Positions 1 through 7,485 are shown, counted from the stretch's first letter. The stretch: DNA of 7,889 nt from an uncultured Bacteroidota bacterium (GCA_937920105.1 CALETH010000102.1:1-7889), one strand, 5' to 3'. Numbers and translations: made by a program. Notes: a model not told the origin generated them from the letters alone.

Positions 1-3000
1 GTATAAATTTTTATTTTCATTTCTTCCGGTAGTGTAGTTAATGAAAATGTAAAATGTGTTGCTCTTTCAAATGGATTGGGAACGTTATAGACATCCAACA
101 TTTTTAATTCATCAGTAACATTAACATATAATGATGTGGTATCAGAAATATTTTGAATATTATCTTTCGCAAAATATTCAATTAAATTTTCTCCCATAGG
201 AAGAGTTGGTTTCCATGTTATTGTTTTCGTGCGTGCATCATTAGTTACAATAACAAGTGATGTATCGTCTTCTACCAAAATACGATTCAAAGAAACTCTG
301 ATTGGATTTTGTGAAAGTGTATTGTTATCAGTGATGACAAATTTGATTTCTGGCTTTGGTGCCACATATTCTCCACTTAAAACATGTGTTCCATCAAAAG
401 TAACATCAATATTTGGAGAATGAACATCTGTTGTGATTTTATAGGCAACTGAGGTTTGATTGTTAGATTTATAATATTCTGTCAGTGTATTTTCTTCGTC
501 AACAGTAAATGTAAAAATATAATCTCCCTGTTGTTTGTTAATACTATCATAAATTGTTGTTAAATTTACAGAATTATTAGAATTTAATGATAAAATAACG
601 GTAGAATCTAAAAGCCGCTGATGCCCAATATCATTACTAAATATTTTTACGGTGAAACTATCTGCTTTGGTAAAACCAACATTAAAAATTTTAGTATTGA
701 TATCAATAACTTCTCCTGCTTCTATTTGTGATTTTGAAAGCGTAATGGTTTTGGGAGAAATTACTAATTCTGGTGGTAAATCAGCATCTATTCCCCATTG
801 ATGTATTGTTGGTGATTCTAAAGAAGTGTTAGCATACAATTCAAAAAATAATTTTACATTGGGATACGTTTTTGCAGAAATATTTGTTAAATCTACCAAC
901 GTATCTTGTGTTGCGGCTATTACTGTATCTATACTTCCATCCTTTTTTACTCCTAATACTTTTACTGTGGTAGATGCTCCATTGGGTAATGTACGGTTAA
1001 TGGAAAGGGTTTTCCATTTTACTGCTGGACCGATTTGTTGTGTGAGAAGATTTCCGTAGAGTTCTTTTTTGATGAAAGTGGTATCAATAATTGCTTTTTT
1101 GGGGTCAATAGTATTATTTGGTTCTCTTTTTTCCGGTACAGTACCAATTGCAGCTCCTTTAAGACCAATAATTGCCCACGAATCTCTAATACTAACCTGG
1201 TCTATTAAAGCACTTCCTATTGTTTTATAAGCATCCCTCGTTTCTTGTTTTAAATTAATACTTCCTTCATCATTAATTACGGATACCACTATAAATCCAT
1301 TTGAAACAGAATTTAATAAATTTGTAATTGAATCTGATAAAGAAGAATTATTATATAAATCATAACCTTTTATTGTTATAGGAGAAAATGTCAATGGGTC
1401 AATAATAGCAATCAAGTGCCCCACCTTAAAAATACCATTAGTTGCTGATAACGAAACACCATCAAGTGTAATGCTACCATCTCTTATTTCAAAACCACCA
1501 GAAACAGCTTCTATTGTAATAGGTCTTTGTTGAATTTCCACAGAATTATTTTTAGTTTCTATACTTATTTTATCATCATAGTTACTCCAACCTATTGAGT
1601 CATCATTTCCTAAAACAGTATTTGTTTGATTTCCTAAATAAAATGTTCCAGTACTCCAGTCATTCATATTACTGCTTTCTTGAATTCGTGCCCGCCAATA
1701 ATACCGTTTAGGTCGTGGAAGTGAAGTAATAGAAAACTCTGTAACAACCTCCCCCATAGAAGCACTTTGTGGATGTGGCGTTAAAAATGTAGAAGATGTA
1801 TCTACTTCTAATAATACAGTGGAGTTATTACTTAATTGTGTTATTGTTGTTGGATTTAATAACACAATATTGTTTACTGAAGAAATATTATTTTCTGCCG
1901 GTTTTAACAAACGAAAATCTGTAGAATTTACAATAAATGATTGTGTAGCATTATTATCTTGTTCTGAATTTTCTATGATTTTATTTTGTGGGTCTAAAGA
2001 AACAGTAATGGTATGTTCTCCGGGTTTCTTTTGTATATCAATCGGAATAAAAATTGTATCTCTAAATAATGGTACGGCGCGTTTTAATTGAATTGTTTCT
2101 ATTATGTTGGAAAGAAATTTATGCTGAATCGTTATCTCTACACTATCTTGAATTGCAATACCATAATTATTAATAATAATTCTGATATTCGGTTGTACCA
2201 TTTCATCATTAAGAGAAGAATTAACGGAAGTTATTGAAGATGGAAATATGGTAAAATTTGGTTGTGATTTTGGAATAGTTAATTCTATTGAAGGGTCTCC
2301 AATAAGAGTATTGGTAGTCATCATTATTCTATAAGTAGTACTGTTACTACTATATAGTTGTAATTTTGCTTGTAAATGCCCTTTACCTAAAGTTTTGATT
2401 GTATCTTTTAAAATCTTACCAAAAAATTGCTGTGGTAATGATGTTGCAATTGTGCTAAAACCAAGAGCAGAATTTCCAATATAACCAATGGCATTACTTC
2501 TTGTCCCGAGTACAAAGACTTCACTAAAGGTTAAAGTTAATGGTTCTGCAAATTTCGCTGTGGAACAACCAAAATCTGCTAATAAAGGAAATTTTCCACG
2601 GTTATTTTGCAATTGTTCCGGTTCGCCAATACTATTATCCCACGTACGTGTACCACTATGCCCAATATAAGAAATAATAACAGCACCTTCTGATATTTGT
2701 TCTTGCACTTGTTGCTTTGTTACTGGTCCAAAATCAGATTGTGGAGTTATGGTTTTATAAAAATGGATTGCTTCTCCTCCTATCAAAGCAGGTCGAATAA
2801 TACTATCAGATATATAATTATTAACATTGGTAAAGGATTGTATTTGTCCCGAAGTATTAGGGTCTCCACCTGTAAATAAAATATATCGCTTATTCCAATC
2901 ATCCATTGGAGCAGTATTATAACTTTGCAGATGAGTTAAATACTGACTTAATTCTCCAACATTATTGAGTGGTAATCTTCCTGTGTACATGTGTGGAATA

Positions 3001-5081
3001 TCGGCAACATCCCACACACTTAAAGCAATATCACTTACGGGATATCCCATTGATGGAACATAATTAATGGCATTATAATTTTTGTAGATAAATTTATAAT
3101 CGTACGTTGCATCTCCCAATAACATTAGGTAGGAAGGTTGTGGTGTTTGCCAATTTTCTGTAGAATGTAAAAAATCTCGAATGGATTCTGCTGTTGGATA
3201 TCCAAAACCAAATTCATCAAAAATATCTTCTACATCTACCAATTTTGTTGTGAGATTTCTATTAGGACCAACATATTGAACATATTGCCCTGCTTCAGTT
3301 TTAAATTTTGGATGTGTGATTGCAATATAATCTGTTTGATTTGTTTGAGAACGTAAATTCGTAAATTGTTTTACTTTTTTTGCTGTTGGAGTTACCATTG
3401 CATTTTCTGTAAGAAGAATATATTTATCTTCTGCTCCGACTGTATCAACAAAACTTACTGTATATGGACTTGACACTGATAGTGAAAAATTAGTGATTGC
3501 CAATGGTGTTGGAGAAATCTTATAAATACGAATATTTGATGATATAATTCCTGAAATTTCTATGGTTCGCAATTTTCTTTCTGTCAGTGTACAGAAATCA
3601 AATAGTAAAGAATCATTTATTGATTTCAGTTGACGCGGGTATTCTATTTCAAACCAATCATAAATAATACTATTAGCAATAATTGTAGAAGTTCCTTTTT
3701 CTAATTGTAATTTAAGTGTATTATTTCCATTGGTTACTAATGAAGAGTGTAACTTTCCTTTCAAAATTTTTTGACCATATGAAGATAACGCTGTAGAATC
3801 CAACGTACCACTGCTATTGGTACGAAGAGAAACTCTATGGGTAACGCCAGAACCACCAATCACTTTTGCGTACACTGCAACGCTATCAGTTGAATTAAAA
3901 TCAATATCATTTGCACTAAAAGGAATATCAAGATTTCCAATGGCATTGGTACCATCCACTCTTCCCCAATACCATACATCAGAAGAATCCCACGGATATA
4001 ATTCTCTTCTTTGGTCCGTTGATTGTAAAGCAACATCTAAACCATTATTAGTTTCTAAATGTTGAAATGCCGTATAGGTACGTAAAGTTTCTTGTGTGGC
4101 TTGTAATGTTGGATTTGTTGCCATTCGCAAACCATTGGTAATACCATAAGTTAGCCAATAAAAAGAGGTATCTGTGTAACGATTGAGATATTCATTTCCT
4201 CCTGAAAGTGTTCTATGCATTCCCGTATAATTTTTTAACGCAGGAAATTCTATATAATCACCATCATCAAAAATTCCATCACCTTCTCCACTCACAAAAA
4301 TTGGAATTTCTTTTCCTCTATTATAAAGTCGTATTGTTTGCGGATTAATAACAATATTTTGATTGAGATAACTCATGAATTGAGTTTTTGTAATGCGGTA
4401 AATTTTATCTTCTGGAATTGCAAGTTTTATATAGGTTGCTGTAGAATTAAACCATCCCCCCAACGTATCAACAAAAGTTTGCACTTGATAGGGCTGTGCT
4501 ATGTCATAGTTCACAATCATCGAACGAAGTACAGATTCAAAATGAGGGTCATATTTACTTTTAGGAGTGTATGATGTTTTTGCAAAAGAGTTTATATTCC
4601 TTTTTATTCCTAATTGTAAATTTTTTGCAAAAGCAAAATTATTTGAGGTGTAATATGGAGAGATTTCTATTTGTGCAAGATAATATCCGCGATACCATGT
4701 ATAAGAAATAATTTTTGCTTGGGGTGTTGTAGAAAAACCTGAAAATTGTGCAGATTCATATTGTGGGATGAGTAACGATGAATCATTATTTGCTTTATAA
4801 GAACTTACTGTATAAAGTTTTTCTACTAAAGTTGGTGTATAATTATTAATTGCTAATTGAAGATTTTCATTGGGAGCAATTGCGTAAAAAAAAGTTGTAT
4901 TTTCAGCAATAGTAGTATCATTTGTTGTTTTTGATACTAAATCTAATGAGAGAATAGTATTTCCCGCATTGATGGTTGCTTGTACACTTCCCCACGGAAA
5001 TATTTTTTCATTTTTTTGTTGAGAAAAAAGTTGAACATTAAAAAAGAAAAATAATACTATACTGATTATATATTTTTTCAT
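1..5081 (-). CDS. PorU-like gingipain-family (C25) cysteine peptidase, multidomain, 3' end outside window
   Basis: This is a secreted cysteine peptidase of family C25, the family of gingipains and of the T9SS sortase PorU. The frame is open from ATG 5081 to the window edge (1693 codons, no stop). Residues 1 to about 20 form a signal peptide (MKK, then a hydrophobic run ending LFSQ). About 25-200 looks like a C25 prodomain. About 214-290 is the PorU-type beta region with a GEGDGIFDDGDYIEF motif. The C25 domain spans about 580-935, with His808 in YIGHSGTRTW, Cys839 in FGCSTAKF and an end marked by LIGDPS. After it come a CARDB-like domain (about 940-1055, DPQNKIIENSEQDNN), a fibronectin-like domain (1077-1150, YYWRARI), an ILEI/FAM3-like domain (1195-1318), a beta-sandwich (1330-1440), a second CARDB-like domain (1441-1548) and a module beginning VPNPF at 1667. 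The start is supported by GGAGGAG six bases upstream and an ATGA overlap with the preceding gene. It is longer than P. gingivalis PorU (about 1160 residues). It may be PorU itself, a PorU2-type paralogue or a T9SS cargo protease; the family call is firm, the exact role is not. Confidence 0.88.
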   Translation of the reverse strand, partial: MKKYIISIVLFFFFNVQLFSQQKNEKIFPWGSVQATINAGNTILSLDLVSKTTNDTTIAENTTFFYAIAPNENLQLAINNYTPTLVEKLYTVSSYKANNDSSLLIPQYESAQFSGFSTTPQAKIISYTWYRGYYLAQIEISPYYTSNNFAFAKNLQLGIKRNINSFAKTSYTPKSKYDPHFESVLRSMIVNYDIAQPYQVQTFVDTLGGWFNSTATYIKLAIPEDKIYRITKTQFMSYLNQNIVINPQTIRLYNRGKEIPIFVSGEGDGIFDDGDYIEFPALKNYTGMHRTLSGGNEYLNRYTDTSFYWLTYGITNGLRMATNPTLQATQETLRTYTAFQHLETNNGLDVALQSTDQRRELYPWDSSDVWYWGRVDGTNAIGNLDIPFSANDIDFNSTDSVAVYAKVIGGSGVTHRVSLRTNSSGTLDSTALSSYGQKILKGKLHSSLVTNGNNTLKLQLEKGTSTIIANSIIYDWFEIEYPRQLKSINDSLLFDFCTLTERKLRTIEISGIISSNIRIYKISPTPLAITNFSLSVSSPYTVSFVDTVGAEDKYILLTENAMVTPTAKKVKQFTNLRSQTNQTDYIAITHPKFKTEAGQYVQYVGPNRNLTTKLVDVEDIFDEFGFGYPTAESIRDFLHSTENWQTPQPSYLMLLGDATYDYKFIYKNYNAINYVPSMGYPVSDIALSVWDVADIPHMYTGRLPLNNVGELSQYLTHLQSYNTAPMDDWNKRYILFTGGDPNTSGQIQSFTNVNNYISDSIIRPALIGGEAIHFYKTITPQSDFGPVTKQQVQEQISEGAVIISYIGHSGTRTWDNSIGEPEQLQNNRGKFPLLADFGCSTAKFAEPLTLTFSEVFVLGTRSNAIGYIGNSALGFSTIATSLPQQFFGKILKDTIKTLGKGHLQAKLQLYSSNSTTYRIMMTTNTLIGDPSIELTIPKSQPNFTIFPSSITSVNSSLNDEMVQPNIRIIINNYGIAIQDSVEITIQHKFLSNIIETIQLKRAVPLFRDTIFIPIDIQKKPGEHTITVSLDPQNKIIENSEQDNNATQSFIVNSTDFRLLKPAENNISSVNNIVLLNPTTITQLSNNSTVLLEVDTSSTFLTPHPQSASMGEVVTEFSITSLPRPKRYYWRARIQESSNMNDWSTGTFYLGNQTNTVLGNDDSIGWSNYDDKISIETKNNSVEIQQRPITIEAVSGGFEIRDGSITLDGVSLSATNGIFKVGHLIAIIDPLTFSPITIKGYDLYNNSSLSDSITNLLNSVSNGFIVVSVINDEGSINLKQETRDAYKTIGSALIDQVSIRDSWAIIGLKGAAIGTVPEKREPNNTIDPKKAIIDTTFIKKELYGNLLTQQIGPAVKWKTLSINRTLPNGASTTVKVLGVKKDGSIDTVIAATQDTLVDLTNISAKTYPNVKLFFELYANTSLESPTIHQWGIDADLPPELVISPKTITLSKSQIEAGEVIDINTKIFNVGFTKADSFTVKIFSNDIGHQRLLDSTVILSLNSNNSVNLTTIYDSINKQQGDYIFTFTVDEENTLTEYYKSNNQTSVAYKITTDVHSPNIDVTFDGTHVLSGEYVAPKPEIKFVITDNNTLSQNPIRVSLNRILVEDDTSLVIVTNDARTKTITWKPTLPMGENLIEYFAKDNIQNISDTTSLYVNVTDELKMLDVYNVPNPFERATHFTFSLTTLPEEMKIKIY

Positions 5082-5833
5082 AAATTACTCCTCCACATTG
5101 TTATTTTCTGCCTTAAAATATAATAAACAAATAATGGAATACCTATAATATAGCGTTTCCATAACCGTTTTGGCTCTTGTAATAATCGGTAAAACCATTC
5201 TAAACCTATAGTTCGCATCCATAAAGGAGCACGTTTTTTTGCTCCAGAAACAAAAGAAATAAACCCACCAACACAACATGTTACCGGAATTTTTATTTCT
5301 TTTTTATTTTCTGTGAACCATAATTCTTGTTTGGGTGTTCCCATTGCCATAAAAAGAATATCTGCTTTACTTTGATTGATTGATGATAATATGGATGGTG
5401 TCTCATCTTCCTGAAAAAAACCATGGTGAAAGCCAACAATAGTACTATGAGGATATTGTTTTTGTATTATGTTTTGAAACGATGATAATATTTGTTCAAC
5501 TTCTCCAAGAATAAATATCGACCATCGTTTTTTCTCACTTAATTCTAAAAGTTTATGATAAAATTCAGTAACATTTTTTCCCAAAAAAAAAGATGATGCA
5601 TTGAAACAAAGAAATTTACTTGCTAAATATATTCCTACTCCATCAGGATATATAATTGTAAATTGAGATATTGTAGAAAAAAAATCCTGTGTTTTTTGAG
5701 CGACATTAATAGTATGAACATTAACATAACAAAGAGAAAATTTTGACCTCTCACAAATAGATTTTTCTATAGATTGTAATATTTCAACATCAGAATAATC
5801 AGAAATAGGTATATTGCTAATTTCTACTTTCAT
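5078..5833 (-). CDS. WecB/TagA/CpsF-family (GT26) glycosyltransferase
   Basis: This 251-residue protein is of normal size for the WecG/TagA/CpsF family. These enzymes act at the inner face of the membrane and transfer an N-acetyl-hexosamine type sugar from a UDP donor to a lipid-linked acceptor during surface glycan synthesis. Visible motifs are NVHTINVA (38-45), YPDGVGI (62-68, with the Asp64 that corresponds to the catalytic Asp of TagA), MGTPKQELW (164-172, with the conserved Gln169) and the C-terminal block from about 188 (VGGFISFVSGAKKRAPLWM, then GLEWFYRLLQEPKRLWKRY). That block carries the arginine-rich appendage that contacts membrane and substrate. Ser193 stands where many homologues have Asp (FD or YD before xxxG). 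The hydrophobic end (GIPLFVYYIL) may touch the membrane. Its ATG overlaps the GT4 stop, and its TGA overlaps the peptidase ATG, each as ATGA. No strong Shine-Dalgarno precedes it, so it probably depends on coupling. The sugar cannot be predicted. Confidence 0.92.
   Translation of the reverse strand: MKVEISNIPISDYSDVEILQSIEKSICERSKFSLCYVNVHTINVAQKTQDFFSTISQFTIIYPDGVGIYLASKFLCFNASSFFLGKNVTEFYHKLLELSEKKRWSIFILGEVEQILSSFQNIIQKQYPHSTIVGFHHGFFQEDETPSILSSINQSKADILFMAMGTPKQELWFTENKKEIKIPVTCCVGGFISFVSGAKKRAPLWMRTIGLEWFYRLLQEPKRLWKRYIIGIPLFVYYILRQKITMWRSNL
5088..5094 (-). promoter_or_regulatory. Strong Shine-Dalgarno sequence of the C25 peptidase gene
   Basis: The minus strand reads GGAGGAG, six bases before the peptidase ATG at 5081. 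It lies inside the last codons of the glycosyltransferase gene upstream (Trp-Arg-Ser-Asn-Leu). It is the clearest ribosome binding site in the operon. It supports the 5081 start and suggests the protease can be initiated strongly as well as by coupling through the ATGA overlap. Confidence 0.8.
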
Positions 5834-6939
5834 AAATCTAGAGTTTTTTGATAAACACTTATAATTTCATTCATCATTCTTTCGTGCGTAAAATGTTGTT
5901 CATATTTTCTTTTTGCATTTTCTCCTAAACGTTGCACTTCTTTTGGATTTTGTAAGAGATACATTATTTGTTCCGCTAATTGCTGTGGATTTTTGGGTTC
6001 AACTAATAATCCGGTTTCATTATGTGTGATAAATTCCGGAATTCCACCTACGGAAGTTGCAATGTGTGGTTTTCCCAAACTTGCTGCTTCTAAAACAACA
6101 TATAATATCCCTCCATCTCTTATTGATGAGATACAACAAAAATCACTAATGTTTAATATTTTTTCAACATTTGTTGTGCCTTCCAAAAAGGACACACACT
6201 TTTCAATGTTTAATTTTTTAGATAATGCTATCATTTCTTCTTTCTCATTTCCATCTCCCACAAGTATCACAAAAAATTCTTGAGTAAAATTATTTCGCAC
6301 AAGAGAAATTGCTTGTAATAATGTTGCATGGTCTTTTGATTTTTCCATTCTCGCTATGCAGGTAAATATTGGAGTTTCTGGAGAAAAACCATATTGTTTT
6401 CTTATACTATATTTTTCATCGATAGAATAAGAAGAAAAAGGAGCAATTCCGTAATACACTGTTTTTACACGATTTTCTAATTTACCATAGTCTTGTATGA
6501 TAATATTTCTTACCACATTAGTACAAGAAATGGTATATTCTTTTCCAAACGAAGGAAGAAATCGTAAGTTGTGAAATGTGTTATGACAACTAGAAATATG
6601 TTTTACATGGAATTTTTTTGCAAGGGTTCTTCCCAATAAATCAGAATACCGTTTATGGGTATGAATAATGGAAAATTTTTGTTTGGTAAGCAGATGTGAA
6701 AGTCTATAATAAGAAGAAAAAAAACCAATCGGATTTTTTTTAAAACTATTTTTTTGAAGAAGCGATAATTCATAAAATGGGATATCATCATTTAATCTTT
6801 TACGAAATATTCCATCAGTTGCGGCAACTGTAACATCAATATTTTTTTTCTTCAATCCATTCGCAACATCCACCACATGGCGAGAAACTCCGCCTGGGAG
6901 CATTTCATCAGTAAGAAGAAGAATGTTCACTTTTTGCAT
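5830..6939 (-). CDS. GT4-family (GT-B fold) glycosyltransferase
   Basis: This 369-residue protein has the full GT4 layout of a cytoplasmic, sugar-nucleotide-dependent enzyme that extends a surface glycan. The N-terminal Rossmann domain has the glycine-rich acceptor loop EMLPGGVSRHVVDVANGL (12-29) and IIHTHKRYSDLLG (91-103). The C-terminal donor-binding domain has IARMEKSKDHATLLQAI (195-211), LVGDGNEKEEM (226-236) and LEAASLGKPHIATSVGGIPEF (283-303, where Glu284 is the second Glu of the usual EX7E motif). The first Glu is absent: the segment reads SIRDGGILYVVLE, with Gly276 at that position and Asp275 beside it. AAAGG abuts the ATG with no spacer but sits nine bases before an in-frame GTG at 6930, so translation may begin there (366 residues, MNILLLTDE). 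The gene overlaps the truncated upstream glycosyltransferase by 32 bases and the GT26 gene by 4. The specific sugar and linkage are unknown. Confidence 0.93.
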   Translation of the reverse strand: MQKVNILLLTDEMLPGGVSRHVVDVANGLKKKNIDVTVAATDGIFRKRLNDDIPFYELSLLQKNSFKKNPIGFFSSYYRLSHLLTKQKFSIIHTHKRYSDLLGRTLAKKFHVKHISSCHNTFHNLRFLPSFGKEYTISCTNVVRNIIIQDYGKLENRVKTVYYGIAPFSSYSIDEKYSIRKQYGFSPETPIFTCIARMEKSKDHATLLQAISLVRNNFTQEFFVILVGDGNEKEEMIALSKKLNIEKCVSFLEGTTNVEKILNISDFCCISSIRDGGILYVVLEAASLGKPHIATSVGGIPEFITHNETGLLVEPKNPQQLAEQIMYLLQNPKEVQRLGENAKRKYEQHFTHERMMNEIISVYQKTLDL

Positions 6940-7360
6940 CCTTTATAATATTTTTTAATGCTTCATGGTAAAGCATTGCATGTTGTTCCCACGAAAATTC
7001 TTTAAGAATATCATGTTTAGTTTGTTCTGCCCATTGACGATACAAATCTTTTTTTCCTTTAAGCAAAAGAAGTGCTCGAACAATTTCACTTGAAGAAACA
7101 TTTTGTAATGGAAAAATAGCTTTAGTCACATTCATTAAGTCTAATACAATACCATTATACTGATAGGCAATAATCGGCACTCCTACTGAAAGAGCCTCAA
7201 GAAAAACAACTCCAAATGTTTCATATAAAGAAGGAAGAATAAAGAAATCGTGCTCTCTAATCTTTTGTGTAATCATGTTATTTGGAACCCAGCCACAAAA
7301 ATTAACATAAGGTTCTAGTTTCAATTCAGAAGTTAATTTTTGTAAAGATTTTTTTAAACG
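6908..7360 (-). pseudogene. 3' fragment of a GT4-family glycosyltransferase, N-terminal half missing
   Basis: About 150 codons encode the donor-binding half of a GT4 enzyme. Visible elements are RLKKSLQKLTSEL, then YVNFCGWVPNN (the usual V.F.G.V strand) and FFILPSLYETFGVVFLEALS, where the EX7E motif is intact (E-TFGVVFL-E), followed by GVPIIAYQYNGI. A whole GT4 protein is about 370 residues, so roughly 220 N-terminal residues are absent. In a homologue a glycine-rich GDG-like loop would precede RLKK. Here the frame instead reads a hydrophobic TIILLII and reaches a TGA at 7411-7409. No ATG lies in this frame upstream; a TTG at 7324 would give only 138 residues and has no convincing ribosome site. 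It stops at 6908 inside the next GT4 gene. It was probably the previous gene of the glycan operon and was cut by the rearrangement at about 7360. It is almost certainly not a working enzyme as shown, unless the join is an assembly artefact. Confidence 0.8.
6940..6944 (-). promoter_or_regulatory. Shine-Dalgarno sequence that questions the GT4 start
   Basis: The minus strand reads AAAGG directly against the ATG at 6939, a spacing that would not work well. The same AAAGG lies nine bases from the in-frame GTG at 6930-6928, a normal spacing. A GTG start would give the N-terminus MNILLLTDE, typical of GT4 enzymes, and would reduce the overlap with the upstream gene from 32 to 23 bases. Confidence 0.5.
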
Positions 7361-7404
7361 GATAATAAGAAGAATTATTGTATTGCAAAGCTTGGGCGAG
7401 TCAA

Positions 7405-7452
7405 CATCTCAGAATGTTACGTCAAGTGGAAATTCTATATGTGTCATCTCAG
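7405..7452. repeat. Short direct repeat CATCTCAG, two copies 40 bases apart
   Basis: CATCTCAG occurs at 7405-7412 and again at 7445-7452, both upstream of the methyltransferase promoter candidate. A 40-base period is close to four helical turns, which would suit a protein binding the same DNA face. Two copies of 8 bases could also be chance. Confidence 0.3.
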
Positions 7453-7457
7453 TAATT

Positions 7458-7485
7458 TTGGCCATTGCAAAATGGGAAGAATAAA
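7458..7485 (+). promoter_or_regulatory. Weak sigma70-type promoter candidate for the methyltransferase gene
   Basis: TTGGCC (7458-7463, four of six matches to the -35 consensus) and AATAAA (7480-7485, four of six to the -10 consensus) are separated by 16 bases. Transcription would begin near 7492, about 30 bases before the ATG. Both boxes are imperfect. The main support is position and the two inverted repeats that overlap or adjoin it. Confidence 0.25.
7462..7475. promoter_or_regulatory. Inverted repeat CCATT-GCAA-AATGG, possible operator
   Basis: A perfect 5-base inverted repeat with a 4-base centre. It overlaps the end of the candidate -35 box and the spacer. A dimeric HTH regulator bound here would block the promoter, and the methyltransferase itself carries an HTH domain. 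The arms are short, so chance is possible. Confidence 0.3.

Noticed and set aside
229..4574. Several plus-strand open frames of 60-90 codons opposite the large peptidase gene
   Set aside because: They lie antisense to a continuous, domain-rich minus-strand frame and have no recognisable motifs or ribosome sites. They are chance frames in AT-rich coding DNA.
1..5081. Possible frameshift or fusion artefact creating the very long peptidase
   Set aside because: Spot translations at many points (signal peptide, prodomain, catalytic motifs, CARDB, ILEI and PNPF regions) all fall in the same frame from the ATG at 5081, and the domains follow one another without stops.
5085..5279. Short minus-strand frame within the GT26 gene, and similar frames at 6603-6791 (minus) and 5993-6283 (plus)
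   Set aside because: Each overlaps a well-supported glycosyltransferase in another frame and shows no protein features of its own.
6908..7324. A complete 138-residue glycosyltransferase starting at TTG 7324
   Set aside because: The same frame continues upstream with sequence that still fits GT4 up to about 7360, the N-terminal domain is absent, and no ribosome site supports the TTG. Better described as a truncated gene.
7361..7380. AATAA...TTATT inverted repeat at the junction as an insertion-sequence or integration end
   Set aside because: Five-base AT-only arms are expected by chance here, and no transposase, integrase or target duplication is visible.
7311..7484. Plus-strand open frame across the junction, ending ILAIAKWEE then TAA
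   Set aside because: It has no ATG or ribosome site, its left part is antisense to the glycosyltransferase fragment, and no family is recognisable. A remnant of a gene upstream of the methyltransferase is possible for the right part but cannot be supported.
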